Positions 23,139-31,872 of a DNA stretch of 64,000 nt are shown in pieces. The notes under the pieces were generated by a model. That model was not told where the DNA came from, made no database searches, and saw only the letters and a list, made by a program, of their open reading frames with translations. Within the stretch, counting starts at the first letter, position 1; every line of letters starts with the position of its first letter. Source of the DNA: JBFMAI01 sp040755725 (GTDB lineage: Bacteria > Planctomycetota > Phycisphaerae > UBA1845 > Fen-1342); NCBI GenBank assembly GCA_040755725.1, contig JBFMAI010000009.1, positions 1-64,000 of the forward strand. Reading direction: 5' to 3'. The position numbers and the translations under genes were made by a program.

Positions 23139-23624
23139 ATGGCAGGCAAGGTGAACCCGATTCCGCAGGGCTTTCATACCATCACGCCGCACCTCGTGGT
23201 GCGCCACGGCGTCGAGGCCATCACGTTCTACAAGCGGGCGTTCGGCGCGGAAGAGCTCACCCGCATGACGGGCCCCGACGGCGAGTCCATCATGCACGCC
23301 GAGCTGCGGATCGGCGACTCGGTCCTGCTCGTGTGCGACGAGTGCCCCGAGATGGGCGCCCGGTCCCCGCAGTCGATCGGCGGCACGCCGGTGACGCTGC
23401 ACTTGTATGTCGAAAACGTCGATCGGGCGTATGCGCGAGCGGTGGAGGCCGGCGCGACGGCGGCCATGCCGCCGCAGGACCAGTTCTGGGGCGACCGTTA
23501 CGCGAGGGTCACCGACCCGTTCGGTCATCATTGGTCGATCGCGACCCACATTGAGGATGTGACGCCCCAGCAGTGCGTGGAGCGGGCGGCCAAGCTGTTC
23601 GGCGGCGGGTGCGGCGGCAAGTAA
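23139..23624 (+). CDS. VOC-superfamily protein, PhnB type
   Basis: A 161-aa protein of the glyoxalase/vicinal-oxygen-chelate superfamily, PhnB branch. ITPHLVVRHGVEAITFYKRAFGAEELTRM and the matching C-terminal module QFWGDRYARVTDPFGHHWSIATH are the typical paired beta-alpha-beta units, and IMHAELRIGDSVLLVCDE is characteristic. PhnB-like proteins often have unknown substrates and need not be glyoxalases. GGAG lies 8 nt before the ATG at 23139. Confidence 0.88.
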   Translation: MAGKVNPIPQGFHTITPHLVVRHGVEAITFYKRAFGAEELTRMTGPDGESIMHAELRIGDSVLLVCDECPEMGARSPQSIGGTPVTLHLYVENVDRAYARAVEAGATAAMPPQDQFWGDRYARVTDPFGHHWSIATHIEDVTPQQCVERAAKLFGGGCGGK

Positions 23625-23739
23625 TGTGGTCCCGCGTCGGCGGCGCGGGCAGCGCTCCCAAACCGCGTGCTTCGGGCCCGGCCTTCGAGCGACGTTATGC
23701 ACTAACAACTGCGAACAGAATCCGCCGCGCGAGGGGTGG

Positions 23740-23785
23740 GATGCCGGGCCCCGCACTCGCGTGCCGGGTCCTGTTAGGCGCTCTA
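23740..23785. repeat. Family D fragment, copy 3
   Basis: GGGCCCCGCACTCGCGTGCCGGGTCC recalls the CCCCGCAC / CACTCGCGTG halves of the copies at 2096 and 17283. Confidence 0.4.
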
Positions 23786-23903
23786 GCAGTCCGCCGCAGA
23801 AGTAGAGTCGGCCCCCCGTGGCCGACGTAGGGTGCCGAAAACGCCTCGAAATCTGACGTCCGCCACGGGGGCGGACGCTACGGCGCGTTTTGCGGCGGAC
23901 TGC
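23786..23903. mobile_element. MITE-like 118-bp inverted-repeat element
   Basis: Perfect 13-bp terminal inverted repeats, GCAGTCCGCCGCA (23786-23798) and its complement (23891-23903). The interior has two self-complementary blocks (GTCGGCC..GGCCGAC and GTCCGCC..GGCGGAC). No coding capacity. No target-site duplication was obvious. Non-autonomous transposition is inferred from the architecture only. Confidence 0.5.
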
Positions 23904-23984
23904 CAAGGCCGGCAGCACGAGGACGCCCGGTCTTCGCGTTTGCGCCGGCGAACCGCGTTGCCGGCTCATCGCCGTCCTCGCTAC

Positions 23985-24098
23985 GTGGGTACTCAGGGAC
24001 ATGGCACACCGCTCGGGAGGGCGAGCCTCCTGGCGAGCCGCGGCGCCGCCGTCCCGGCGCGCCGGGAGCGCCCGCCCGTGTTGCACGGTCGCGAACGG
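23985..24098 (+). repeat. Family C element, copy 3
   Basis: GGGAGGGCGAGCCTCCTGGC, then GAGCCGCGGCGCC, then GTCCCGGCGCGCCGGGAGCGCC, ending GGTCGCGAACG. Near full length; it ends just before the galK promoter. Confidence 0.65.
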
Positions 24099-24117
24099 AC
24101 TCCTGGTCAGCGCGTTC

Positions 24118-24146
24118 TTGAGCGTGAAGCGTGCGGGGGCTATCCT
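24118..24146 (+). promoter_or_regulatory. galK promoter
   Basis: TTGAGC (24118-24123), 17-nt spacer, TATCCT (24141-24146). The leader is about 38 nt to the ATG at 24191. Confidence 0.6.
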
Positions 24147-24190
24147 GATTCGACCGGACAACACAGAGCCAAGCGTGGGAGCTAGACGGG

Positions 24191-25375
24191 ATGTCACTCC
24201 ACACGGCGGCGGACGTCGGCAAAGAGTTCCAGCGCTACTTTCGCCGACCGGCGGCCGTTGTGGCCCGCGCGCCGGGGCGCGTAAATCTGATCGGTGAGCA
24301 CACCGACTACAACGGTGGCTTCGTCCTGCCGCTGGCCCTGGAGCAGAACACGTGGGTGGCGGCGGCGGCGCGGCCGGACGCCCAACTCCGCGCGTTCGCG
24401 GCGGACTTGCCCGATGAGCGCTGCTGGACGGTCCGTGGAAGGTCGGCCGAGGCCCTGCCGGCGTGGACGAGCTACGTGGCCGGCGTTGTCGCGCTGCTGA
24501 GCCATCGGGCCGGCCGGCCCATCGGTGCGGACTTGCTCATTCGCAGTGACGTGCCCATTGCGGCCGGGCTGTCCAGCTCGGCCGCATTGGAGGTGGCGAC
24601 CGCGTTGGCGCTGGCGACGCTCGCGGGCGCCCCGCTGGCGGGTCCGGCGCTGGCGGACCTGGCCCGCCAGGCGGAGCACGAGTTCGCCGGGGTGCCGTGC
24701 GGCATCATGGACCAGTACGTCACCGTGCTGGCTCAGCGGGACCATGCGTTGCTGCTCGATTGCCGCACCCGCACGTGGGAGCATGTGCCGCTGCGGCTGG
24801 GCGAGGCGGTCGTGCTGGTGGTCAATTCCGGTGTGCGGCACGACCTGGCCGCGAGCGCGTACGCGCTGCGGCAGGCGCAATGTGGCCAGGCGGTCGCGTG
24901 GTTTCGGCAGCGCGACCCGGCGGTGCAGTCGCTCCGCGACGTGTCCGCCGCGGACCTGGATGCGAAGAGCAGCGGACTCGATCCAGTCTTGCTCGCCCGC
25001 GCGCGGCACGTGGTCGCGGAGAACCGGCGCACGTTGGACGCCGCAGCGGCGCTGGAAACCGGCGACGTGGCGCGTCTCGGCCGGTTGCTCGACGAGTCGC
25101 ACGCTTCGCTACGGGACGATTACGCGGTGTCGTGCCGCGAGCTGGACCGGCTCGTGGACATCGTCGGCCGGGTTCCGGGCGTATACGGCGCGCGGATGAC
25201 GGGAGCCGGGTTCGGCGGCTGCCTCGTGGCGATCGTGAAACGCGCGGCCGTGCTTTCCGTGCGGCGGGCCGTGCAGACGGAATTCGACGCGACGGGGCTC
25301 GGTCCGGCAACCGTCATCGTGACGCGGGCGGGCAGCGGCGCGACGCTGGAGTTGAACGCGACCGCGGAGGCCTGA
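24191..25375 (+). CDS. galK: Galactokinase
   Basis: Phosphorylates galactose to galactose-1-phosphate (394 aa, GHMP kinase family). Motif 1 (galactose site) APGRVNLIGEHTDYNGGFVLP, motif 2 (ATP loop) VPIAAGLSSSAALEVATALAL and motif 3 MTGAGFGGCLVAIVK are all intact. GVPCGIMDQYVTVLAQRDHALLLDCRT supplies the catalytic Asp region. Monocistronic, with no galT, galE or galM beside it. Strong match. Confidence 0.95.
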   Translation: MSLHTAADVGKEFQRYFRRPAAVVARAPGRVNLIGEHTDYNGGFVLPLALEQNTWVAAAARPDAQLRAFAADLPDERCWTVRGRSAEALPAWTSYVAGVVALLSHRAGRPIGADLLIRSDVPIAAGLSSSAALEVATALALATLAGAPLAGPALADLARQAEHEFAGVPCGIMDQYVTVLAQRDHALLLDCRTRTWEHVPLRLGEAVVLVVNSGVRHDLAASAYALRQAQCGQAVAWFRQRDPAVQSLRDVSAADLDAKSSGLDPVLLARARHVVAENRRTLDAAAALETGDVARLGRLLDESHASLRDDYAVSCRELDRLVDIVGRVPGVYGARMTGAGFGGCLVAIVKRAAVLSVRRAVQTEFDATGLGPATVIVTRAGSGATLELNATAEA

Positions 25376-25564
25376 CCTCAGCCGCTGACGCACCCGCAGC
25401 GACCTCCCACCCCCAATGTGCGGCCAGCCCAACCGCCGGGCACCGGCTCGCCAGCCGGTGAAGCACGGACTGAGAGCCCGTGCCCCGGAGTTCTGTCAGG
25501 TGCTCCAAGCCCCGCGGCGCATGTCTCTCGCCCACGAACGCCGTCGGACGACGTGGGTCCGGTG

Positions 25565-25987
25565 TCAGGGGCACGGGATCGGCTGACCGCCGCTGCCGGC
25601 CAGCAGCTCGACAAACGGGTTGATGTCGCCGAAGCCGTTGAGGCCTCCGTAGATGCCGTCGCCATTCACGTCGGCGTTCTGCTCCGGGCACGCGGGATAC
25701 GTGTTCTTCCACTCGGTCCAATTCGACAAGGCCAGGACGAAGGGGTTGATGTCGTCGAAGCTGACGACGCCGTCGCAATTCAGATCGCCGCGGCAGATCG
25801 TGGGCCCCTTCAGGCCCAGGCTGTGGCGCCCGCCCGCTGCTATGGCCGCAAAGCCCGTGTTCGGCACTGGGACGTTGCACTGACCGTAGTGGATCTGTCC
25901 CCACGCCACGATCGAGCCGTCGGCCACTACACACCGGCGAGATACCGGTGCCACCCGAGACACGGCCAGTACGGAGCCCGACCGCAA
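25565..25987 (-). pseudogene. 3' remnant of an RCC1-repeat/dockerin exported protein
   Basis: The frame encodes one RCC1-type unit (DGSIVAWGQIHYGQCNVPVPNTGFAAIAAGGRHSLGLK) followed directly by a two-EF-hand dockerin-like cassette (RGDLNCDGVVSFDDINPFVL and NADVNGDGIYGGLNGFGDIN), ending at PIPCP. Family members have several RCC1 units and a signal peptide, but here the frame meets the pckA 3' end only about 25 bp beyond residue 1, and the first 22 residues are unlike RCC1 repeats. No ribosome binding site precedes the ATG. Best read as the surviving tail of a longer surface-protein gene; a short functional protein is less likely. Confidence 0.6.
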
Positions 25988-26012
25988 CCGGCGGCCGACG
26001 GGGAGTTGCCTA

Positions 26013-27665
26013 CTACAGCTTGCTCAGCCGCTTCGGACCGGCGGCGGCGACCTCCGGCGGGCAGCCGTCGGCGAAGAGCTTGAAGTTCTCGATGTAGCGG
26101 GCGGCGAGCCCGTCGTACGTCTTCCAGTACTCGTCCTTGTTGCCCCACGCCGTCGAAGGATCGAGCACATCGTCGGGCACCTCCGGGCAGTGCGTCGGCA
26201 CCTCAAAGCCGAACAGCTTGTCCTTGCGGTATTTCACGTCGCTCAGCTTGCCGTCCAGGGCCGCGTTGAGCAGGTTCCGCGTGTGGCGGATGCTGATCCG
26301 CTTGCCGACGCCGAAGCGCCCGCCGACCCAGCCCGTGTTGACGAGCCAGCAGCGGCAGTTGTGCTTCCTCATCTTGTCGGTCAACAGCTTGGCGTAATAG
26401 AACGGGTGATGCACCATGAACGGCCCGCCGAAGCACGCACTGAACGTGATCTGCGGCTCGATGCCCAGGCCGATCTCCGTGCCGGCGATCTTCGCCGTGT
26501 AGCCGCTGATGAAGTGGTAAATCGCCTCGTTGGGGTTCAGCCGGGCGATGGGCGGCAGCACGCCAGAGGCGTCGCACGTCAGGAAGATGACGTTCCGCGG
26601 GTGGGCGTTCACATAGCCCTCTTCGACCACGTTCGGCAGCAGGCCGACGGGGTACGACGCCCGCGTGTTCTCGGTGTGGCGGTCGTCGCCGAGGTCGATC
26701 TTCCGCGACGTGTTGTCCCACACGACGTTTTCGAGGATCGTCCCGAAGCAGTGGACGGCCTTGTAGATCTGCGGCTCGTGTTCGGCGGACAGGCGGATGA
26801 CCTTCGCGTAGCAGCCCGCCTCGAAGTTGAACACGCCCTCGTCGCTCCAGCCGTGCTCGTCGTCGCCGATGAGGCGGCGTTTCGGATCGGCCGACAGCGT
26901 GGTCTTGCCCGTGCCGGACAGGCCGAAGAACAGGGCCACGTCGCCGTCGGCGCCGATGTTGGCCGAGCAGTGCATGGCCATCACGCCGCGCAGCGGCAGC
27001 AGGTAGTTCATGATCGTGAAGACGCTCTTCTTGATCTCGCCGCCGTAGCTGGAATTGGCGACGATCGCCATCTTCTCGGCGAAATTGAGCAGGATGGCGG
27101 TGTCGGTGCGGGTGCCGTCGATGCGCGGGTCCACCTTGAAGGACGGGACGGCGATGAGGGTGAACTCCGGGATGTGCCGGCGGAGGGCGTCGATGTTGTT
27201 CGTCGTCAGGAACATGTTGCGGGCGAAGTGGCTGTGCCAGGCCTTGGTGGTGATGATGCGGATGGGCATCCGGTATTCCGGGGCGGCGCCGACGAAGCAG
27301 TCCTGCACGAAGACCTCGTCGCCCTGGAGAAACGCCTGGAGCCGCGCCAGCACGCTGTTGAACTGGGCCGACGTGACCGGGCGGTTGTACTCGCCCCACC
27401 AGATGCGCTCGGCGTTCTCGGGCTCCTGGACGATGTACTTATCCTGGGCGGCGCGGGCGTTCCACTTGCCGGTGTGGACGATGAACGGGCCGCCTTCCAC
27501 GAGGTGCCCCTCGTTGCGGAAGATGGCCTCCTCGACCAGCGCGGGGACCGGCAGGTTCCAGAACACGCGGTCGAGGTCCTTCAGGCCGTGATGGGTGACG
27601 CCGTAGACACTGGCCAGCTCATTGGCCTGCTTGGTGGCGGGGGTGTCGAACTCCAGGTATTTCAT
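26013..27665 (-). CDS. pckA: Phosphoenolpyruvate carboxykinase (ATP)
   Basis: Converts oxaloacetate and ATP to phosphoenolpyruvate, the entry step of gluconeogenesis (550 aa). The kinase-1a P-loop is GLSGTGKTTLSADPKR; the Mg/Mn site is LIGDDEHGWSDEGVFNFEAGCYAK, where relatives usually have FEGGCYAK, so one Gly is replaced by Ala. ITSAQFN and the SGYTAKIAGTE loop are conserved. The start is ATG with GGAGC upstream. It lies downstream of aspC on the same strand; together they could link aspartate and oxaloacetate to sugar synthesis. Confidence 0.95.
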   Translation of the reverse strand: MKYLEFDTPATKQANELASVYGVTHHGLKDLDRVFWNLPVPALVEEAIFRNEGHLVEGGPFIVHTGKWNARAAQDKYIVQEPENAERIWWGEYNRPVTSAQFNSVLARLQAFLQGDEVFVQDCFVGAAPEYRMPIRIITTKAWHSHFARNMFLTTNNIDALRRHIPEFTLIAVPSFKVDPRIDGTRTDTAILLNFAEKMAIVANSSYGGEIKKSVFTIMNYLLPLRGVMAMHCSANIGADGDVALFFGLSGTGKTTLSADPKRRLIGDDEHGWSDEGVFNFEAGCYAKVIRLSAEHEPQIYKAVHCFGTILENVVWDNTSRKIDLGDDRHTENTRASYPVGLLPNVVEEGYVNAHPRNVIFLTCDASGVLPPIARLNPNEAIYHFISGYTAKIAGTEIGLGIEPQITFSACFGGPFMVHHPFYYAKLLTDKMRKHNCRCWLVNTGWVGGRFGVGKRISIRHTRNLLNAALDGKLSDVKYRKDKLFGFEVPTHCPEVPDDVLDPSTAWGNKDEYWKTYDGLAARYIENFKLFADGCPPEVAAAGPKRLSKL

Positions 27666-27804
27666 CGTGCTGCTCCGAAGCGAATTTCAAAGGAAAAAGG
27701 GAAAATGCAAAAAGGCAAGCTCCAGACGCAGTCCCGCGCGCCATTCACGTGGGGCGTTCGGCGCGTCTTTCTGCATTTTGCATTCTGCATTCTGAATTGC
27801 ACCG
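27666..27804. other. AT-rich pckA/aspC spacer with 7-mer repeats
   Basis: Contains three tandem GCATTYT units (27773-27793) followed by GAATT, and an imperfect inverted partner (GAAAATGCAAAAAGG, 27701-27715). Together these can form a loose stem of about 12 bp over 80 nt. Its base composition is far more AT-rich than its surroundings. Confidence 0.5.
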
Positions 27805-29022
27805 CTATGACCAATCCCGCACCAGCTTCCGGTTGCCGATGTAGAGCTCGTTGGGGGCGTTGGGGTCCAGGGCCCACTTGATCCGCTCGATGCCTTCGGT
27901 GACGTCCTTCACGGTGCCGCAGTAGCTGATCCGCAGGTACCCTTCCATGCCGAACTCCACGCCCGGTACCGTCACGACCAGCACCTTGTCCAGCAGGAAC
28001 TTGGCCAGCTTGGTCGAGTCCTTGCGATAGGCGCTGAAGTCCGCGAAGCAGTAGAACGTCCCGTCCGGCTTGGTGACCTTCACCCCGTCGAATGTCTTCA
28101 GCCGCGAAATCAGAACGTTGCGGTTGTTCTCCAGCGTCGTCCGCAGCGTCTCGACCGACGACTGGAGCCCGTTCAGGGCCCCGACCGCCGCCGCCTGGAG
28201 CACGGCCGACGGCCCCGACGTCTGGTGGCTCTGGATGTTCGTCATCACCTCGATCAGCTTCTTGTTCGCCACGGCCCAGCCGATGCGGAAGCCGGTCATC
28301 GCATACTGCTTGGAGACGCCGTTGATGATGATGAGCTTGGAGTCCTCGCCCTTCTTCTTGGCGAACTGCCAGCAGTTGATCGGCTTGCGGCCGTCGAAGA
28401 TGAGGCGGTGGTAGATGTCGTCCATGATGAGGTACAAGTCGCGTTTCTCGCAGAAATCAACGATGTCCGCGATGAACTGCTCCGAGTACATCACGCCGGA
28501 CGGATTGTTCGGGCTGTTGATGATGATCGCCTTGGTGTATGAGCCGATTTTCTGCTCGATGTCCTGGAGGCGGGGGTGAAAGCTGCCGTCCTCGGCGTAC
28601 ACGGGCACGGGAATCGCCCCGCAGAGCTTGGCCATCTCCGGGTAGCTCACCCAGTACGGGGCCGGATAGATGAGCTCCTCTTGCGGGTTGAGGATGGCCT
28701 GGAGCGCCACCATGATCGCCTGCTTCGCCCCGCCCGAGGCCATCACGTTCTCCGGTTCCACCACACGGTTGTAGAACTCCTCGGTGTAACGGATGATCGC
28801 CTGCTTCATGGCGGGGATGCCGTCGGCGGGGGTGTAGCGGACCTCGCCGGAGTTCAGTAGGTTCGCCGCGGTCACGAGGGCGTCGAGCGGCGCCCGGCTC
28901 TTGGGCTCGCCGCCGCCTAGGTGGATGACCGGGTCGCCCTTGGCGCGGAGAATGGCCGCCGTCTCGTTCAGCTTCAGCGTGACCGACTCGCCGATGCTTC
29001 TTCCGATCTGACTGATGCTCAT
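27805..29022 (-). CDS. Class I aminotransferase, aspartate aminotransferase type
   Basis: A 405-aa PLP-dependent aminotransferase (fold type I, AspC/AAT-Ib). Diagnostic: VIHLGGGEPKSRAPL, ASGGAKQAIMVALQAIL, PAPYWVSYPEMAKLCGA, NSPNNPSGVMYS, the PLP lysine in GVSKQYAMTGFRIGWAV, and the C-terminal LRISYCGT with the carboxylate-binding Arg. These point to aspartate or a broad-specificity enzyme. The ATG at 29022 starts the conserved N-terminus; the open frame upstream is not conserved. A promoter is at 29088-29116. Substrate range is not settled by sequence. Confidence 0.9.
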   Translation of the reverse strand: MSISQIGRSIGESVTLKLNETAAILRAKGDPVIHLGGGEPKSRAPLDALVTAANLLNSGEVRYTPADGIPAMKQAIIRYTEEFYNRVVEPENVMASGGAKQAIMVALQAILNPQEELIYPAPYWVSYPEMAKLCGAIPVPVYAEDGSFHPRLQDIEQKIGSYTKAIIINSPNNPSGVMYSEQFIADIVDFCEKRDLYLIMDDIYHRLIFDGRKPINCWQFAKKKGEDSKLIIINGVSKQYAMTGFRIGWAVANKKLIEVMTNIQSHQTSGPSAVLQAAAVGALNGLQSSVETLRTTLENNRNVLISRLKTFDGVKVTKPDGTFYCFADFSAYRKDSTKLAKFLLDKVLVVTVPGVEFGMEGYLRISYCGTVKDVTEGIERIKWALDPNAPNELYIGNRKLVRDWS

Positions 29023-29087
29023 GGGATGGGTGTCCTGAAAGCGGAACCCCCGCCGGTCGTTGCCACGCGGACCGGGGGAAACCATGT

Positions 29088-29116
29088 ACACTACCGTGTG
29101 GTCCAAGGGGCGTCAA
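29088..29116 (-). promoter_or_regulatory. Promoter of the aminotransferase gene
   Basis: TTGACG (29116-29111), 17-nt spacer, TAGTGT (29093-29088). The leader is about 60 nt to the ATG at 29022. Confidence 0.6.
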
Positions 29117-29307
29117 CGGGCGAACGCACCTCGCCTAAATGGCGGTATGACCATGAGTTGTGGCCAGCGACAGCCAGGGACTCCACGGGTCGGCTCGAGG
29201 AAGCCGGCCAGGCCCCAACCGGCCCGCGGGTAGCCCCGGAGCGGCGCCTTCGCCAAGCTGTGGAGCGGCGTTCGAGTGTAGCCTTGGGCGCGAGCCCGGG
29301 GACACGG

Positions 29308-30855
29308 CTACGGGCCGGTCAGCAGCCGCACAAACGGGTTGATGTCGCCGAAGTCCACGAACCCGTCGCCGTTGATGTCGCCGTTCAGGATGGGACAGCC
29401 GGGGTAGCGGGCGGCGTACGCGGCCGGGTTGGTCAGTGCCAGCACAAACGGGTTGATGTCGCCGAAATCGACCCGCCCGTCGCAGTTCAGGTCACCCGCC
29501 ACGAAGGGTGCGATCGGCAGGTACCAAATGTCCTGGCCGCCGTTGAACGTCGCGGCGTAGATGATGTGGACGACCTCGTCGGCCGAGATGATCTGGTTGT
29601 AATCGCCGATCTTCTGCTGCACCGGGTAGCCGATCGTCGTGTCGAACGCGTCGCTGAGCCGCTGGTTGGCCGACCAGGTGAAGCCGCCGTCGATGGAGTT
29701 GCTGTAGTACAGGGCGGAGCGGCGGTTCTGCGGGTCGTCGCGCGTGTCGTACCAGACCACGTCGATGCGGCCGTTGGGGGCCACGTCCATGGCGACCATC
29801 CACTGGTAGCGGCCGTTGCCCAGCGGATCGTCGTTCACGCGGAGGCCCGACTGCCACGTGCGGCCGCCGTCCGTGCTGCGGGCGAAGATGATGTCGCACA
29901 CGTCACTGCGGGCATCGGACCAGACGCAGTAGACCCAGCCGCGCCGCGGCCCGTCGGTGCGGTCCACGCCGAGCCAGATTTGGTGAAAGCCGACGGGATT
30001 CAGGTACGGAAAGCCCGGATCGTTGCCGTTGTCGATCTTCACGTCCAGGCCGTTGACCCCGCCCGCGCCCAACGCGTCAAACGTCGGCTGCACCGCCGGA
30101 TTCTGCGCATTGATCGACTTCGTCACGAAGATCGAGTTCGACGGGTAGTGCCGCCACGCCGCGTACAGCTCGCCGTCCGGCCCGATCGCAAAGTGCAGCA
30201 TGAATTGGCGGCCGTCTTGGTCGGCGATACGCACCGGCGTCGAGAACGTTTGCCCCCCGTCGGTCGAACGCGTGAAGATCGTGTAGCTGTTGCCGCTGAA
30301 GCTGCTCCAGCCGCCGTAGAGGTTGCCGCGCCCGATTCCGGTCGTTCGGTCGATAACGAACCACGGTTTGTCGCCGTGGACCGGCGGATTGACCACCTTG
30401 ACCGGCGTGCTCCACGTCGCGCCGCCGGTTTGCGACGTGTAGAGGTACTGCGTGTACGGCGAGGGATCAAACAGCTCGCTCCAGTAGCCGAAAACGCCGT
30501 CGGAATCCACGCACAGGACCGGGTCGGTCTGCCCCGCGCCGGCGGGTTGACCGGGGGGTGTCGCGAGCACGCCGGCGGTCCACGTCAGCCCGCCATCGGT
30601 CGTGTAGGCCACGCCGGCACGCCGGCGGTCCGACGTGACCGTGTCAAACTGCCGCCAGCCGACCACGATGATGTTCGGGTCCAGCGGGCTCACGGCGATG
30701 GTCGGTTCGTTGGCCGCGTCGCCGACGATGTCGTGGCCGAAGGCGTCCACGTTGACCTGATAGCCGCGCTGGGCGAAGGCGGGGACTGCGACCACGCCGG
30801 CGGCCAGAACCAGAACGCTCAGACCGAGGACTCGAATTGGTGCGTGGACGTGCAT
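29308..30855 (-). CDS. Sialidase/BNR-repeat-like exported protein with dockerin-like C-terminus
   Basis: A 515-aa protein. The signal peptide is in IRVLGLSVLVLAAGVVAVPAFA. BNR/Asp-box-type repeats (S-x-D-x-G-x-T-W) recur: TTDGGLTWTAG, TSQTGGATWSTP, STDGGQTFSTP, STDGGRTWQSG and SIDGGFTWSA, indicating a sialidase-fold beta-propeller. The C-terminal 65 residues form two dockerin-like EF hands, LNCDGRVDFGDINPFVLAL and INGDGFVDFGDINPFVRLL, as in other Planctomycetota surface proteins. Catalytic sialidase residues cannot be confirmed, so glycan binding or hydrolysis is an open question. The ATG at 30855 has GGAGGGAG upstream. Confidence 0.82.
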   Translation of the reverse strand: MHVHAPIRVLGLSVLVLAAGVVAVPAFAQRGYQVNVDAFGHDIVGDAANEPTIAVSPLDPNIIVVGWRQFDTVTSDRRRAGVAYTTDGGLTWTAGVLATPPGQPAGAGQTDPVLCVDSDGVFGYWSELFDPSPYTQYLYTSQTGGATWSTPVKVVNPPVHGDKPWFVIDRTTGIGRGNLYGGWSSFSGNSYTIFTRSTDGGQTFSTPVRIADQDGRQFMLHFAIGPDGELYAAWRHYPSNSIFVTKSINAQNPAVQPTFDALGAGGVNGLDVKIDNGNDPGFPYLNPVGFHQIWLGVDRTDGPRRGWVYCVWSDARSDVCDIIFARSTDGGRTWQSGLRVNDDPLGNGRYQWMVAMDVAPNGRIDVVWYDTRDDPQNRRSALYYSNSIDGGFTWSANQRLSDAFDTTIGYPVQQKIGDYNQIISADEVVHIIYAATFNGGQDIWYLPIAPFVAGDLNCDGRVDFGDINPFVLALTNPAAYAARYPGCPILNGDINGDGFVDFGDINPFVRLLTGP

Positions 30856-30929
30856 CGCACTCCCTCCAATTTGGAACGTCGCGGCGGACGCGGGACATGC
30901 GGGGCGTCTGCGGCGGCGGTCCAAGCTCC

Positions 30930-30959
30930 AGGATAGCAGGCGGTCCCGCGCCTGGACAA
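30930..30959 (-). promoter_or_regulatory. Promoter of the sialidase-like gene
   Basis: TTGTCC (30959-30954), 18-nt spacer, TATCCT (30935-30930). The leader is about 68 nt to the ATG at 30855. Confidence 0.55.
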
Positions 30960-31059
30960 CCCGATTTCGCGCGCGCTGCCCGCGGAGCCAATGAGCGGGC
31001 CGCCCGGCATGGTGCCCGAGCGGCCCGCCAGGGAGGCAAACTCGTTCAGCCACGCGGGA

Positions 31060-31872
31060 CTAACGCCGGCGCAGCAACAACATCGACGCTAGCAGCAACA
31101 ACGACGCCGGTTCCGGGATCACGTTCAGGTTGTCCCAGGCACAGATATTGCCCGCGACGGTGCCGCCGGTGAAGAACCTCAGGGCGGTCGGATCGGGACT
31201 GGTCGGGTTGACGAAGGTCCAGTTGACCGGGAGCGTCGTCTTGATGCCCGTGGTCAGGTCCTTGATCGCGATCTCAGTGATCTTGCCCGTGGCCATGCTG
31301 AACGTGGTCCACAGCCGATACCAGTGGTTCGGGTCGAGGTTGTCCCACTGGGGTCCCGGCGTGACCCCCGGCAGCGCGTTCTCGGACGTGATGTAGTTGA
31401 TGTGCCACTTGTCCGCGGTGTTCAGGTTGTTCCAGACGTACAGCGTCTGCCAGTACCGCGCCGTGGCCGACGGTTGGAGCGAGAAGCTGCCCAGGTAGTC
31501 CGACGCGGGCAGTGTGCCGTCAAACTTGGCCGCGATGTCCCACGTCACCGTCCACTCGCCCGTGCCCCAGTCGTACAGGTGCTCGGCCCGGGCGTAATCG
31601 GTGCTGCCTTGTGACCGGCCCGCGGCAAACTGCGTCCCGCCTTCCGGGTTCTGCACGAAACCGTAGGCGTTGTTCGCGTACGTGAAGACGTTGTAGTCCT
31701 TGCCCGGCGGGCTCGTCACTGGCAGGTACCAGCCCTCTTGGCCGCTCAGCACCGTTCCGGCCGCCGATCCGCTGTACGCCGGCGGCTCAAAGTCCGCCGT
31801 CCACTGTGCGCTCGCCGTGCAGGCGAGCAGACCAACCCCTACTAGCGCCAGGATACTTCTTCCGATAGTCAC
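31060..31872 (-). CDS. PEP-CTERM-sorted exported protein
   Basis: A 270-aa protein with signal peptide TIGRSILALVGVGLLACTASAQ and a C-terminal PEP-CTERM signal: VIPEPAS, hydrophobic LLLLASMLLL, then RRR. Such tails are cut by exosortase, which must be encoded elsewhere. The mature region is rich in Trp, Tyr and Asn and looks like a concanavalin-type beta-sandwich (tentative; WTVTWDIAAKFDG, LYVWNNL, WHINYIT). The start is GTG at 31872, preceded by GAGGAGGAGG. It is 204 bp upstream of the sialidase-like gene on the same strand. Confidence 0.75.
   Translation of the reverse strand: MTIGRSILALVGVGLLACTASAQWTADFEPPAYSGSAAGTVLSGQEGWYLPVTSPPGKDYNVFTYANNAYGFVQNPEGGTQFAAGRSQGSTDYARAEHLYDWGTGEWTVTWDIAAKFDGTLPASDYLGSFSLQPSATARYWQTLYVWNNLNTADKWHINYITSENALPGVTPGPQWDNLDPNHWYRLWTTFSMATGKITEIAIKDLTTGIKTTLPVNWTFVNPTSPDPTALRFFTGGTVAGNICAWDNLNVIPEPASLLLLASMLLLRRR

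Larger units (their letters stand above)
23625..24190. other. Repeat-dense spacer before galK
   Basis: 566 bp without a gene. From left to right it holds a family D fragment (23740-23785), a 118-bp MITE-like inverted repeat (23786-23903), a family C element (23985-24098) and the galK promoter (24118-24146). Confidence 0.7.

Noticed and set aside
23740..24098. CRISPR-like array
   Set aside because: Repeats are of different families, not equally spaced and palindromic; there are no spacers of constant length and no cas genes.
26190..27881. 563-codon forward frame opposite pckA
   Set aside because: Antisense shadow; pckA has all active-site motifs.
28921..30936. 671-codon forward frame across the aspC and sialidase regions
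   Set aside because: Antisense shadow of two well-supported minus-strand genes and their spacer.
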